Below are positions 50,762 through 59,155 of a stretch of DNA of 64,000 nt, one piece after another. Under the pieces are notes generated by a model. That model was not told the DNA's origin. It did not search any database and was given only the letters and a program-made list of their open reading frames with translations. Made by a program: the position numbers and the translations under genes. This DNA comes from Vibrio cyclitrophicus (GTDB taxonomy: Bacteria > Pseudomonadota > Gammaproteobacteria > Enterobacterales > Vibrionaceae): contig NZ_AP025481.1 in NCBI RefSeq assembly GCF_024347435.1, positions 1,426,001-1,490,000 of the forward strand. The letters run 5' to 3'. The stretch's first letter is position 1; every line of letters starts with the position of its first letter.

Positions 50762-50795
50762 AAAAGGCTCGCTTTATATAGCGAGCCTTTTTGTT
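50762..50795 (+). terminator. Terminator after tetR
   Basis: AAAAGGCTCGCT (50762-50773), loop TTATAT and AGCGAGCCTTTTT (50780-50792) form a 12-bp perfect stem followed by TTTTTG. Confidence 0.85.
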
Positions 50796-50850
50796 TTTCA
50801 GGCTTGTTCTTTTTCTACCTAGGCTTCAGCTTATCACGTGATCGATTCGA

Positions 50851-52098
50851 TTATCCCATCCGTGGCGCTAAGTTATTGGCTTTAAGCAAAGCATTGAGTA
50901 CTGGGTCGATATGTTGAAAGAATTTGAGCCACCCTTTACACAGGTAATTTAGCCCAGCCTCACCATCACGACTGTTGATAATTCGGTTCTTAGGGCACTC
51001 GCCATGACAAGCAAATTTGAACTCACAAGTTTGGCACTGTTTGGGCAACGACTTTTGCTTCGCGAATCCAAAATTTTGCTGAGCAGGCGAAAACGCTAGC
51101 GTCGATAGCGGCTTCTCATGAATATTACCTAACTGAAACTCAGGAAAGACGTAATGATCGCACGAATACACATCGCCATTAGGTTCAACTGCTAACCCTT
51201 TTCCACAGATCTCACTCAAGGTACACATGGTGCTTTCTCTGCCCATCCATACTCCGACAAAATTTTCAAAGTACGGCACTAATATTTGTCCAAAATCGCG
51301 TTCGAACCACTCATCAAAAACCGTCGACAGAAACTCTCCCCATTGCACTGAATCGACACTCCAAGGTTCAACCTCGCCTGATACGGGAATGATCGCTTGT
51401 TGGTTGCTCAACCATTTATTGTTGGTATGAGCCTCACGCTTATCGACCACAGGAATAAACTGCAATTGCTTTGACCCCACTTCGTCACGTAGAAAACGAT
51501 AGACCTCTAACGGGTATTTACCCGTTACATCGTTCACACAGGTTAAAGTCGCAAACTCAACGTTATGTTTTTTTAAATAACCGATTCCAAGGATGGTTTG
51601 AGAAAAAGTGCCCTTGCCTGCACGGTTGGCTCGGTAGTGATTGTGTAAGTACTCTGGGCCGTCAATGCTCACACCAATGATAAAGTCATTCTTTTTGAAG
51701 AACTCACACCAAGCATCATTCAGTAACGTGCCGTTGGTTTGAAGGTCATTGCTAATCTTGCTGTAGCTAGGACAATATTTTTTCTGCAGCTCGACGACTT
51801 TTTGAAAGTACTCAATCCCCAACAAGGTAGGCTCTCCAGCGTGCCAAGAAAAGATAATTTCAGGCGTATTCTGCCCTTCTATGTACTGCTTGATATAACG
51901 ATCTAACAGAACTTCATCCATCGTATATTGAGAGCCTTTTGGGTATTCAAGCAGCTGTTGTTTTTCTAAATAATAACAGTAGGTGCAACTGATATTACAC
52001 ACCGCCCCAATCGGTTTTGCTAACGCCTGAAGTTTGCTGTGTGCTTTACCATTGAACTGCGGAACTGAACTCAAGTTTGATAGCGATAATGTCGTCAT
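50851..52098 (-). CDS. Anaerobic sulfatase-maturating radical SAM enzyme
   Basis: A 415-residue radical SAM protein that oxidises a Ser or Cys of sulfatases to formylglycine. The [4Fe-4S] motif is C34-x3-C38-x2-C41 in AVCNISCTYCYYLEK, the anSME-type HAGEPTLLG follows near 100, and a C-terminal SPASM region carries auxiliary-cluster cysteines (CQTCEFKFACHGECPKNRI near 350-370). GAGGCACTC precedes the ATG. It lies 119 bp downstream of a sulfatase gene on the same strand, so enzyme and substrate are encoded together. Maturase of this type accepts both Cys- and Ser-type sulfatases. Confidence 0.92.
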   Translation of the reverse strand: MTTLSLSNLSSVPQFNGKAHSKLQALAKPIGAVCNISCTYCYYLEKQQLLEYPKGSQYTMDEVLLDRYIKQYIEGQNTPEIIFSWHAGEPTLLGIEYFQKVVELQKKYCPSYSKISNDLQTNGTLLNDAWCEFFKKNDFIIGVSIDGPEYLHNHYRANRAGKGTFSQTILGIGYLKKHNVEFATLTCVNDVTGKYPLEVYRFLRDEVGSKQLQFIPVVDKREAHTNNKWLSNQQAIIPVSGEVEPWSVDSVQWGEFLSTVFDEWFERDFGQILVPYFENFVGVWMGRESTMCTLSEICGKGLAVEPNGDVYSCDHYVFPEFQLGNIHEKPLSTLAFSPAQQNFGFAKQKSLPKQCQTCEFKFACHGECPKNRIINSRDGEAGLNYLCKGWLKFFQHIDPVLNALLKANNLAPRMG

Positions 52099-52217
52099 GA
52101 AGAGTGCCTCGATGTAAAAGTTATTGTATTAGCTAAAACAATTCGTAATTCCTTTACACGGTGTTCATCGACCAACCAAGCTTGATGGCATTAGGTTGGC
52201 CGAGTGGTTTTTTTCCT

Positions 52218-53963
52218 CTATTTCACGTTTTCAAACGGGTTCCACGTTTCGTCAACTGGGACGATATTTTGCGCTTTTTCGTATTCTTGATATTCAGCGA
52301 CCATTTCAAGGAACAGATCTGGCATTTCATTTATCAAGTCATGTTGCTCTGCAGGATCTTTCTTGGTGTTGTATAGGTGCCACTCACTGTCACCACCCAT
52401 GCCCGTAGAAATTCGGATGATCTTGTAATCACCTTTAAGCAAAATCCCGCTACCAAACAATTCAAATGGAATCGCATTGTTGGCACTGTGCACATCTGCC
52501 GTTTCCCCTTTGAAGTAAGGCAACAAGCTCACACCACTCATCGGCGCCACTTCTCGACCTTGATATTCGGTTCCTGGATGATCGACCTCTGCAATCTCAA
52601 GAATCGTGGCTGCAATGTCCTTCACTTGGGATAAGTCGTCTGTCTGAGTTCCCGGTTGCAACGCATCTTCAGCGGCTAAAAGCGCTTTGGCTGGCTTAAC
52701 GATAAATGGCACACGGATACCGCCCTCTGCTGTGTAAGCTTTGTACCAAGATAGGCCACCGGTTGAAGCGCTTGCCCACTCAGGACCAAGTGACACACTG
52801 GAGTTCGCCTTACCTAAGTTTTCAGTCGAATTATCGAAATGATGAGCAGTCCACGTTCGGATCAAATCACTGATATTTTCACCGGTAATATCCGCCGCTT
52901 CTGGGCCATTATCCGCTAGGTACATGATGTAAGTATTATCGTATTCCCCGATTTCTTTCAGGTAATCGACTATCTGACCGACTTGTTGGTCCTGCATTTC
53001 CATCATGCCCATCGCGACAGCCATTTTCTTGCCGTACCACTTTTGTTCTTTCTCAGAGAGCGAGTCCCATGGGCGGCTTAATGCGTTACGATCTGAAATA
53101 TCGGCGTCTTTTGGAATCACTCCCATCTCTTTCATGCGTTGGAAACGATCTTCTCGAACCGAGTCCCAACCATGCTCGACGTAGTAATCGACTTTATCTT
53201 GATAGGCAGACTCAGGCGCTTGCAATGGCAGGTGAATACCGGTGAATGGGACGTAAGCGAAGAAAGGCTTACCGTCGTCTTTTTTGCTGTCGATCATCTT
53301 GATGATCTCGTTGGTGTAAACTTGGTCTGAATACTCGCCTTTGTACTTGTCCTCAACCACTTCACCGTTACGGTAAGTTGGCTCAACTTCGACGCCGGGA
53401 ATATCCCCCTTTTGCAGCGCATCCGCTGTCGCGGCATTTTTGGCCGGGAACATCATATCTCGATTAAAGTGATTCGAGCCGCCCGCTAAGATACCGTAAC
53501 TCTCTTCAAAACCTCGATCGTCAGGTAAGAAACCATCGTCGTGCCCCAAGTGCCATTTCCCAGAGAGGTAAGTGTTATAACCACTCTCTTTAAGCAGCGT
53601 TGCGACCGTAACCCCTTTCTTGGTGAGGTAACCTTCATAACCCGGCTTGCCAATCGCACCCGGATAGACAGCATAGTCGAAGGTGCCTAGCCCAACCTCG
53701 TGGCTATTTGCTCCGGTTAACATCATAGAGCGCGTTACCGATGAGGTTGGTGACGCGTGAAAGTTAGTAAACTTAACCCCCTCTTCAGCCAGCGCCATTA
53801 GGTTTGGTGTATTGGCTTCTGAGCCATAAGGCTGAGTATCGGCAAAGCCCACATCATCGCCAACAATGACAACAATATTCGGTTTTTCTGATTCTGCGGC
53901 CAGAGCAGCACTGCTTGCCGCGGCCATTGCAGTGAAGACTAACGATTTCTTGAATGTCTGCAT
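52218..53963 (-). CDS. Exported sulfatase (arylsulfatase-like), Ser-type with atypical motif
   Basis: A 581-residue sulfatase with signal peptide (to about residue 22). Metal ligands are seen in VVIVGDDVGFAD (about 32-43) and later His/Asp motifs (SGKWHLGHDDGFLPDDRGF). The maturation site aligns as P72-T-S74-S-V76-T-R78-S with LTG after it. The usual pattern C/S-x-P-x-R is therefore S74-S-V-T-R78: Ser-type, and the conserved Pro is Val. Adjacent maturase gene 50851-52098 is of the radical SAM class that modifies such Ser sites. The C-terminal subdomain (VDHPGTEYQGREVAPMSG) resembles S1 family arylsulfatases. Periplasmic; substrate likely a sulfated aromatic or polysaccharide, unknown. The leader before the ATG consists of five imperfect 15-17 bp repeats. 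Confidence 0.9.
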   Translation of the reverse strand: MQTFKKSLVFTAMAAASSAALAAESEKPNIVVIVGDDVGFADTQPYGSEANTPNLMALAEEGVKFTNFHASPTSSVTRSMMLTGANSHEVGLGTFDYAVYPGAIGKPGYEGYLTKKGVTVATLLKESGYNTYLSGKWHLGHDDGFLPDDRGFEESYGILAGGSNHFNRDMMFPAKNAATADALQKGDIPGVEVEPTYRNGEVVEDKYKGEYSDQVYTNEIIKMIDSKKDDGKPFFAYVPFTGIHLPLQAPESAYQDKVDYYVEHGWDSVREDRFQRMKEMGVIPKDADISDRNALSRPWDSLSEKEQKWYGKKMAVAMGMMEMQDQQVGQIVDYLKEIGEYDNTYIMYLADNGPEAADITGENISDLIRTWTAHHFDNSTENLGKANSSVSLGPEWASASTGGLSWYKAYTAEGGIRVPFIVKPAKALLAAEDALQPGTQTDDLSQVKDIAATILEIAEVDHPGTEYQGREVAPMSGVSLLPYFKGETADVHSANNAIPFELFGSGILLKGDYKIIRISTGMGGDSEWHLYNTKKDPAEQHDLINEMPDLFLEMVAEYQEYEKAQNIVPVDETWNPFENVK

Positions 53964-53977
53964 AAGACGTTCTCCAA

Positions 53978-54054
53978 TTTCTGTGATTAACTTTTTCAGT
54001 AATTAACTTTTCTGCGAATAACTTTTTCTGAGGCTAACCTTTCTGTGATTAACC
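53978..54054. repeat. Five imperfect 15-17 bp tandem repeats in the sulfatase leader
   Basis: On the minus strand the units read GTTAATCACAGAAA or close variants (GTTAGCCTCAGAAAA, GTTATTCGCAGAAAA, GTTAATTACTGAAAA). They fill the region 15-90 bp upstream of the sulfatase ATG, between it and the Sel1 gene. The common core GTTAnnCnCAGAAA is visible in each. Confidence 0.8.
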
Positions 54055-54070
54055 TGAGTTAGGATTTGAA

Positions 54071-54517
54071 TTAGTGCGCGGCTTGCGACATCCAATGTAA
54101 TAAGTCGAGCGCGGGGTCATACTCTTGAGCTGCTGCCATGCCAATCCAGGTGACAGCCTCCGCTTGGCTGGCTTGAACGCCACTTCCAGAGATATACATC
54201 AACCCAAGCTGTGTTTGAGCTTCAGGGCTACCGTTATTGGCTGCGGTGACGAACCACTCCGCGGCTTTTTCATCATTCTGTTCTACGCCATCTCCGCTCA
54301 GATATAAGTAAGCGACAGAGAGCTGGGCATCCAATTGCCCTTGGTAAGCTTCATCCAACAGTTGCACGACATCTTGATGCTGCTGTACTTGATCATTTAT
54401 GGCTTCATTCTCAAAGCTCTCGCTTCCAAAACTTGCCTTGGCAAAAAACAGAACAACCAAAACACCCGCCAAAATCACGGTAGTTAAACGTTTTTCCTCC
54501 TCGGGAATAAAGGTCAC
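54071..54517 (-). CDS. Sel1-repeat exported protein
   Basis: A protein of about 148 residues with a hydrophobic N-terminal helix (TVILAGVLVVLFFAKASFG) acting as signal or anchor and two Sel1-like repeats near the C-terminus (AQLSVAYLYLSGDGVEQN DEKAAEW and AQTQLGLMYISGSGVQAS). Sel1 repeats mediate protein contacts. The frame is open to a TTG at 54595, but the GTG at 54517 (AGGGACGTC before it) gives a more sensible N-terminus; the start is not settled. It lies upstream of the sulfatase gene on the same strand; a link is possible but unproven. Confidence 0.65.
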   Translation of the reverse strand: MTFIPEEEKRLTTVILAGVLVVLFFAKASFGSESFENEAINDQVQQHQDVVQLLDEAYQGQLDAQLSVAYLYLSGDGVEQNDEKAAEWFVTAANNGSPEAQTQLGLMYISGSGVQASQAEAVTWIGMAAAQEYDPALDLLHWMSQAAH

Positions 54518-54684
54518 GACGTCCCTGTTGAATGAATTAGGTGAAAAGTAGGAATGGCGCGATGATGCACAAGCTTGATAGCAATACGTTTTCAATTTTC
54601 ATAATTGGCTCTCGAGTAATGATTGTTGAGTGAATCATCGACTGAATTAAATGGTCATAACATTCAGTCGATTAAGACAGAGAC

Positions 54685-55890
54685 TTAAATCGCTTTCTCT
54701 ATGATGGTTTCAATCGTCTGTTTCGAGATTGGGTAGAACTGAAAACAGATGTCTTTTTCAATCGCTTCTGCAATGTTGCTCTTCTCTTGCTCATCAAAGT
54801 CCCAGCTGCTGAAACGCTTCATCGCACCCACACTGGTTTGGAAGTTATTTAAGAAATCCAACACTCTCTGGTAAACCATCTCATCGGTTCCCGTAGTGTC
54901 GACAGAGAAAGCTTGAGCTAACTTCGCCGCATTCGGCATGTAGAACTCTGGCAGTGCTTCAATCACAACCGGCATTAATACCGTGTTGGCATCGCCATGT
55001 GGAATGTGGCTAATCGCACCAAAGGCATGAGCACAGTTGTGAATCGGAATCCCGCCCAAAGACGAATAAAATGCAGAGATCGCCATAGTGCTCGCTTGAA
55101 GAAGGTTGCCGCGCGCGGTTAGGTTTTCTGGTTCTTTCAATGCCAAGGGTAAGTTTTCAACAATCAATTTTGCAGCCTGAATACCGTAAGCGTCGGTGAA
55201 TGCATTACTCATTGGCGAGACAATCGCTTCAACAGCGTGTGTTAGTGCATCCATGGCGGTAGAACGAGTCAGATGATCAGGCAGCTTAGTGGTCACCGTT
55301 GGATCAAGGATCGCGATATCAGCTTCCAATCCAGACGCGACTAGACTTGCCTTAATGTTTTCATGTTCATTGTAAAAAACAGCAATCGGAGAGGCTTCTG
55401 CGCCCGTGCCAGCCGTTGTCGGAACCGCAATGTGTGGCACTCGAATATCTTCATTGTTTGGCCACACATCCATATGACCGCCGCCCGCAATCACCGTACG
55501 GATATCATCTATCTGTTTATGAAATGCGTATTTCACACCTTTAGAAGCATCAATCACACTGCCACCACCAACAGACAAGATCGCATCAGCATTGACGCTG
55601 TTTGCAAACTCAATGGCAGCGTTGATGTTGTCGCAAGTCGCGTCTGGCGCGATATCGGTGTACACACCAACAAGTTGAACTGCTTGTTCATTACCTGGCT
55701 GGTTCACCTTTTCGTTTACAAACAACGCCGAGAACTGCTCAACAAAACCAAGAGACTCCAAGCCTTTATCAGAAAAGAGCACGACTCTTTGCGCACCTAA
55801 GCGACCAAAAAGAGAAGGGATATTTTCAATGCCATTCTCTTGAGCATGAACAATGGTTTTAAGTTGAAAGTTAAAATTATTGGTTGTCAT
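54685..55890 (-). CDS. Iron-containing alcohol dehydrogenase
   Basis: A 401-residue group III (Fe-dependent) alcohol dehydrogenase. NAD-binding motif SVGGGSVIDASKG (about 99-111), TAGTGAEASPIAVF, and the iron ligands in DALTHAVEAIVSP and IHNCAHAFGAISHIPHGDAN (Asp plus His residues). Such enzymes interconvert alcohols and aldehydes. An operator-like ACAAACCGGTCGGTC lies 44-58 bp upstream, and the same element precedes the aldehyde dehydrogenase gene, so both are likely controlled together. A terminator (56011-56031) lies between it and the membrane-protein gene, so it has its own promoter. Confidence 0.92.
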   Translation of the reverse strand: MTTNNFNFQLKTIVHAQENGIENIPSLFGRLGAQRVVLFSDKGLESLGFVEQFSALFVNEKVNQPGNEQAVQLVGVYTDIAPDATCDNINAAIEFANSVNADAILSVGGGSVIDASKGVKYAFHKQIDDIRTVIAGGGHMDVWPNNEDIRVPHIAVPTTAGTGAEASPIAVFYNEHENIKASLVASGLEADIAILDPTVTTKLPDHLTRSTAMDALTHAVEAIVSPMSNAFTDAYGIQAAKLIVENLPLALKEPENLTARGNLLQASTMAISAFYSSLGGIPIHNCAHAFGAISHIPHGDANTVLMPVVIEALPEFYMPNAAKLAQAFSVDTTGTDEMVYQRVLDFLNNFQTSVGAMKRFSSWDFDEQEKSNIAEAIEKDICFQFYPISKQTIETIIEKAI

Positions 55891-55933
55891 GGTATTTACC
55901 TCATTTCTAGTTGATGACTAAACAATAACCAAT

Positions 55934-55948
55934 ACAAACCGGTCGGTC
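55934..55948. promoter_or_regulatory. Shared operator-like element, alcohol dehydrogenase copy
   Basis: ACAAACCGGTCGGTC contains the dyad ACCG-GT-CGGT and is identical over 15 bp to 58078-58092. On the minus strand it overlaps a TTGTATTGG -35-like stretch, 44 bp before the gene start, fitting a TetR-type repressor site. Confidence 0.7.
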
Positions 55949-56010
55949 TAGAGTGTTAATGTCAAAGATATGTCAATTAAGATCTTTATGGATCATTGCC
56001 CCAAAACGAA

Positions 56011-56031
56011 AAAAGCCCGCAAATGCGGGCT
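56011..56031 (-). terminator. Terminator after the aldehyde dehydrogenase/membrane-protein unit
   Basis: AGCCCGCA (56014-56021) and TGCGGGCT (56024-56031) form an 8-bp GC-rich stem; on the minus strand the T-run TTTTTTCG follows directly. Confidence 0.8.
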
Positions 56032-56093
56032 GTAGTAATAAGTTAGTGATCATTAAATAAGTGTCATTGACTCACCATGAGCAACTTATTAGC

Positions 56094-56128
56094 TATTAAC
56101 TATTAACTATTAACTATTAACTATTAAC
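56094..56128. repeat. 7-bp tandem repeat, five copies of TATTAAC
   Basis: Five uninterrupted TATTAAC units span 56094-56128 and include the stop codon and last codon of the membrane-protein gene on the minus strand. Out-of-frame unit length and perfect copies point to replication slippage. Confidence 0.9.
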
Positions 56129-56567
56129 GAAGATGAGCTGGCACCTTGCTTTTGTCTCTAGTGTGGTAGTAGTACAGGTAAACTAAAGAGTAGACAGTCA
56201 CAAATCCATCGAGCGCAAACACACCGCTCCAACCGTAAAACCACTCATAATCGTTGATACATACGTTGTATAAGAATATGCCCACAAACATCGACTTCTC
56301 AAATGCACTGTAAATCATGGTCGAAGTACGCAGCGATTTGTACTTCGCCGAGACCATCAACAATATGCCGATACAACCGACCATAACGCCCCAGTGCTGA
56401 TATGTACCCATCAAATACGTGCTACTTTCCAACATCGTATCGTTGTACGAGAACAACGTCTGCATGCTCCAGTCCGGTGCCAGAAAGGTGGAAAAAGCAG
56501 TGGCAGTCAAGAATCCCGTGATCATCAAATACGACTTTATGGTTCTTTCAAAAAAACGTTCCAACAT
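56124..56567 (-). CDS. Four-helix membrane protein, unknown
   Basis: A 147-residue integral membrane protein with four hydrophobic helices at about residues 12-33, 52-73, 84-103 and 112-135 (MITGFLTATAFSTFLAP, HWGVMVGCIGILLMVSAKY, SMFVGIFLYNVCI, GVFALDGFVTVYSLVYLYYY). No family is recognised. It lies 54 bp after the aldehyde dehydrogenase gene with AAGAGGC before the ATG, so it is probably cotranscribed and could have a role in transport or tolerance of the aldehyde. Its stop codon lies in a 7-bp tandem repeat, so changes in repeat number could alter the gene end only slightly. Confidence 0.7.
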   Translation of the reverse strand: MLERFFERTIKSYLMITGFLTATAFSTFLAPDWSMQTLFSYNDTMLESSTYLMGTYQHWGVMVGCIGILLMVSAKYKSLRTSTMIYSAFEKSMFVGIFLYNVCINDYEWFYGWSGVFALDGFVTVYSLVYLYYYHTRDKSKVPAHLR

Positions 56568-56621
56568 AAATAGCCTCTTATATAAATTTTTAATAATGAA
56601 TAACGTAATATCAGGTATAAC

Positions 56622-58037
56622 TTACTTGCCTAGCATGCTCATCACAGCTGCTTTTAATTCGTTGTCTTCTCTTGAAAACAGATGCTTAACTCGATGATCT
56701 AAGCCCGTTTCCAAAACTGTTTTTGCATGAGAGAAAGTCAGAAAACCTTCTTTACCGTGATAATTACCCTGCCCTGATTCACCAATGCCACCAAACGGCG
56801 CATCATCAACGGCTAAATGGAAAACGCAGTCATTGATACACATTCCGCCGGAATGAACTTGGTGCTTAACCTGAGCCTGTAAACTCAAATCAAAGCTCAT
56901 CAGGTAGAGTGCTAACGGCCTTGGTTTGCTATTGATGACTTGGAGCGCCTCTTCGATATTGCGATACGTAATCAAGGGTAATAGTGGGCCGAAAATCTCT
57001 TCGTTCATCACCTTGGATGACAGGCTTGGTTCAACAATCAGGTGCGTCACCAAGCGGTGGTTATCTAAGTCCATCGCTTCGTCATGGCAAGCGACGGTTC
57101 GCGTTCCAGCTTGTCGTTCTTCATTCAACAAACCCACTATCCGGTCGCATTGACGAGGATTGATTAGGGACGTCAAACTCTCGGAATACACCCCTTCATC
57201 GAACAGCAATTGGTACTGTTTTTTATACTCTTGAATGAAAGATTCAACTTTCCCTTCAGGTAGCAATACATAGTCAGGAGCCACACACACCTGCCCGTTA
57301 TTGAGGCTCTTACCATAAATGATTCGCTCAACCGCGATATCAATTGGCATGTCTTCTGCAACGATAACCGGTGACTTACCGCCTAGCTCTAGCGTGACTG
57401 GAGTTAGCGTGTCAGCCGCTGACCTCACCACTTGGCGACCCACTTGGGTTGACCCCGTAAACAGAAGATGATCAAACGGCAATGCCGAAAATGCGGCTGC
57501 GATTTCTACCTCACCTTCAACCAAGCACACCTCATCAGCATCAAAAACTTCCGCCAATAGTGCTCTTAATACTTGATTTGTTTCTGGGGTAAATTCGCTC
57601 ATTTTTATCATTGCGCGATTGCCTGCCGCCAGAGCCGATATAAGCGGGCCAACCGACAGCATAATTGGAAAATTCCACGGGGCAATGATCCCTACCACGC
57701 CTTTAGGTTGATAAACTACTTCAATACGAGAAGTTGAAAGCAAAGGGCCCGAATGACGAATCGAAGATGTCGACCAATGAGGCAAACACTCAATGCTGTA
57801 ATTAATATTCCCGATGCAAGGCAATATGTCAGCCACCAATGTGTCTTGTCGACTGCGGTGACCATAGTCCTCACTTACCGCGACACACAAACGGTCTGTG
57901 TAATCGATGAGAGCAGATTTCAGCGCAAGCAACTGTTCTATTCTCACCGGCACAGTGGGCATCGGATCATCTGCAAAAGCGTCCTGCATATTCTTCAACG
58001 TCTCTGTCATTTGTGTAGCCGTCAATTCATGTTTCAT
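56622..58037 (-). CDS. Aldehyde dehydrogenase (coniferyl-aldehyde-type)
   Basis: A 471-residue NAD(P)-dependent aldehyde dehydrogenase. Motifs: IIAPWNFPIMLSVGPLISAL, the cofactor loop FTGSTQVGRQVVRSA, catalytic Glu in VTLELGGKSPVIVA (about 217-230) and catalytic Cys in NNGQVCVAPDYVLL (about residue 256). The EEIFGPLLPLITY and C-terminal PFGGIGESGQGNYHGKEGF are those of class 3/coniferyl aldehyde dehydrogenases. It oxidises aldehydes to acids; here it is paired through a shared operator with the iron alcohol dehydrogenase, so a pathway alcohol to aldehyde to acid is suggested. CGAGGTGATGT precedes the ATG. Confidence 0.92.
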   Translation of the reverse strand: MKHELTATQMTETLKNMQDAFADDPMPTVPVRIEQLLALKSALIDYTDRLCVAVSEDYGHRSRQDTLVADILPCIGNINYSIECLPHWSTSSIRHSGPLLSTSRIEVVYQPKGVVGIIAPWNFPIMLSVGPLISALAAGNRAMIKMSEFTPETNQVLRALLAEVFDADEVCLVEGEVEIAAAFSALPFDHLLFTGSTQVGRQVVRSAADTLTPVTLELGGKSPVIVAEDMPIDIAVERIIYGKSLNNGQVCVAPDYVLLPEGKVESFIQEYKKQYQLLFDEGVYSESLTSLINPRQCDRIVGLLNEERQAGTRTVACHDEAMDLDNHRLVTHLIVEPSLSSKVMNEEIFGPLLPLITYRNIEEALQVINSKPRPLALYLMSFDLSLQAQVKHQVHSGGMCINDCVFHLAVDDAPFGGIGESGQGNYHGKEGFLTFSHAKTVLETGLDHRVKHLFSREDNELKAAVMSMLGK

Positions 58038-58077
58038 ACATCACCTCGTGGTTAATATAAGCACACAATAATCCAAA

Positions 58078-58092
58078 ACAAACCGGTCGGTC
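58078..58092. promoter_or_regulatory. Shared operator-like element, aldehyde dehydrogenase copy
   Basis: ACAAACCGGTCGGTC, identical to the copy at 55934-55948, 41 bp upstream of the aldehyde dehydrogenase start and overlapping the probable -35 region on the minus strand (TTGTTT, then TTATAT 15 bp on). Confidence 0.7.
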
Positions 58093-58240
58093 CACAAGTT
58101 TATTGTCAGAGAATCGTCAATATGTTTTTGAATACCAGAAAAGAGGCATTCAAAAGCTGGGAATAGATCAGGGGCGTTTAAATAAAAATACGTAACTAAT
58201 AACTGAGGGATAATTAGAAGATTTTGAATGGCGGGATCAA

Positions 58241-58265
58241 AAATGGCCGCTGAATGCGACCATTT
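58241..58265 (-). terminator. Terminator after MarR gene
   Basis: On the minus strand AAATGGTCGC, loop ATTCA and GCGGCCATTT pair over 10 bp (one G-U) and TTTGATCC follows. It lies 50 bp after the stop codon. Confidence 0.7.
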
Positions 58266-58312
58266 GATAATTATTTAAGTTTTTGTTTTAAATATACAAT
58301 TTAAAACTAACG

Positions 58313-58795
58313 TTAGCTCTTAGCTACGTTTGCAATGCCTTCAAGTTGAAGTACTGGAGCAGCATCGATATCTTCTGCGTTCATCATAGATGAGACTCGC
58401 TGCATCGAAGAAAGCAGTAAACTTTGCTCCCACGGCTCAAGGTTTTGGAATTTTTTCACGAAGTTATCTTGTAGCGGCGGTGGTGCATTGCTCAACAACT
58501 CTTGACCCTTTTCAGTCAGGTTTGCGTGTACTTTGCGTCGATCAGATTCACTACGTACTCGTTGTACATAGCCGTTCAATTCTAAGCGATCGATGATTGT
58601 AGTCGTGGTTGCTTGACTCACATTAGTTTGATTAGACAACTCTTTGATCGTCACATTACCCATCTCTTGGATTGCTCTCATTAAGATTAATTGAGGGCCA
58701 GTCAAACCATACTCTTTACTCAGCTTTTTCGAGTGTAAATCGATAGCGCGAATAATTTGGCGAATAGCGACCAGGATTTCGTCATGTTTGTCCAA
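58313..58795 (-). CDS. MarR-family regulator, CosR/EctR-like
   Basis: A 160-residue MarR regulator with winged HTH at about residues 30-105 (KEYGLTGPQLILMRAIQEMG, NQTNVSQATTTTIIDRLEL, then RVRSESDRRKVHANLTEKG). It strongly recalls CosR/EctR, the repressors of compatible-solute genes in vibrios and methylotrophs (MDKHDEILVAIRQIIRAIDL start, long acidic C-terminal helix). Here it lies directly downstream of the betA-proXWV operon, transcribed the same way, and 11 kb from ectABC. It may repress either or both; this is inference. The start is a TTG after AAAGG. An inverted repeat upstream may be its operator. Confidence 0.8.
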   Translation of the reverse strand: MDKHDEILVAIRQIIRAIDLHSKKLSKEYGLTGPQLILMRAIQEMGNVTIKELSNQTNVSQATTTTIIDRLELNGYVQRVRSESDRRKVHANLTEKGQELLSNAPPPLQDNFVKKFQNLEPWEQSLLLSSMQRVSSMMNAEDIDAAPVLQLEGIANVAKS

Positions 58796-58816
58796 GATGC
58801 AGACCTTTGTACTAAT

Positions 58817-58840
58817 ATACTGTGAGTGGATTTACAGTAT
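58817..58840. promoter_or_regulatory. Inverted repeat upstream of MarR gene
   Basis: ATACTGT (58817-58823) and ACAGTAT (58834-58840) are 7-bp inverted arms with a 10-bp spacer. A related sequence, ATTTACAGTRT, occurs at 58830-58840 and again on the other strand at 58888-58898. Candidate MarR autoregulatory site; the 360-bp gap holds nothing else except the proV terminator. Confidence 0.5.
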
Positions 58841-59080
58841 CGAAGCAATGAAATGTCCTGAACTCTTGAGTCAGGTGCGTTCGAATTACACTGTAAATTG
58901 ATAAATTACTTCATTAATTTTCCGCATTGTACTGATGTTCATACTATTCTCAATCTTTTCTATGCATCTGAATCTGCGCAGACCAACACTTTTGCTCAAT
59001 AAGAGCCGATTTTTATTTATATAACAAAGAAAAAAGTAACCAAAATCACAAACATTGGTAGAGAAAAAGATTTTATAATC

Positions 59081-59119
59081 AAATAGGTAGAGAGATTACC
59101 ATTGTCTCACTACCTATTT
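59081..59119 (-). terminator. Terminator of the choline operon
   Basis: AAATAGGTAG and GAGA (59081-59095) pair with TCTC and CTACCTATTT (59105-59119) over 14 bp with one A/A mismatch and a 9-nt loop. It lies 37 bp after the proV stop; the T-run is weak. Confidence 0.65.
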
Positions 59120-59155
59120 TATCTCTTAGAGAACAAATTATCTCAACTCAAACCA

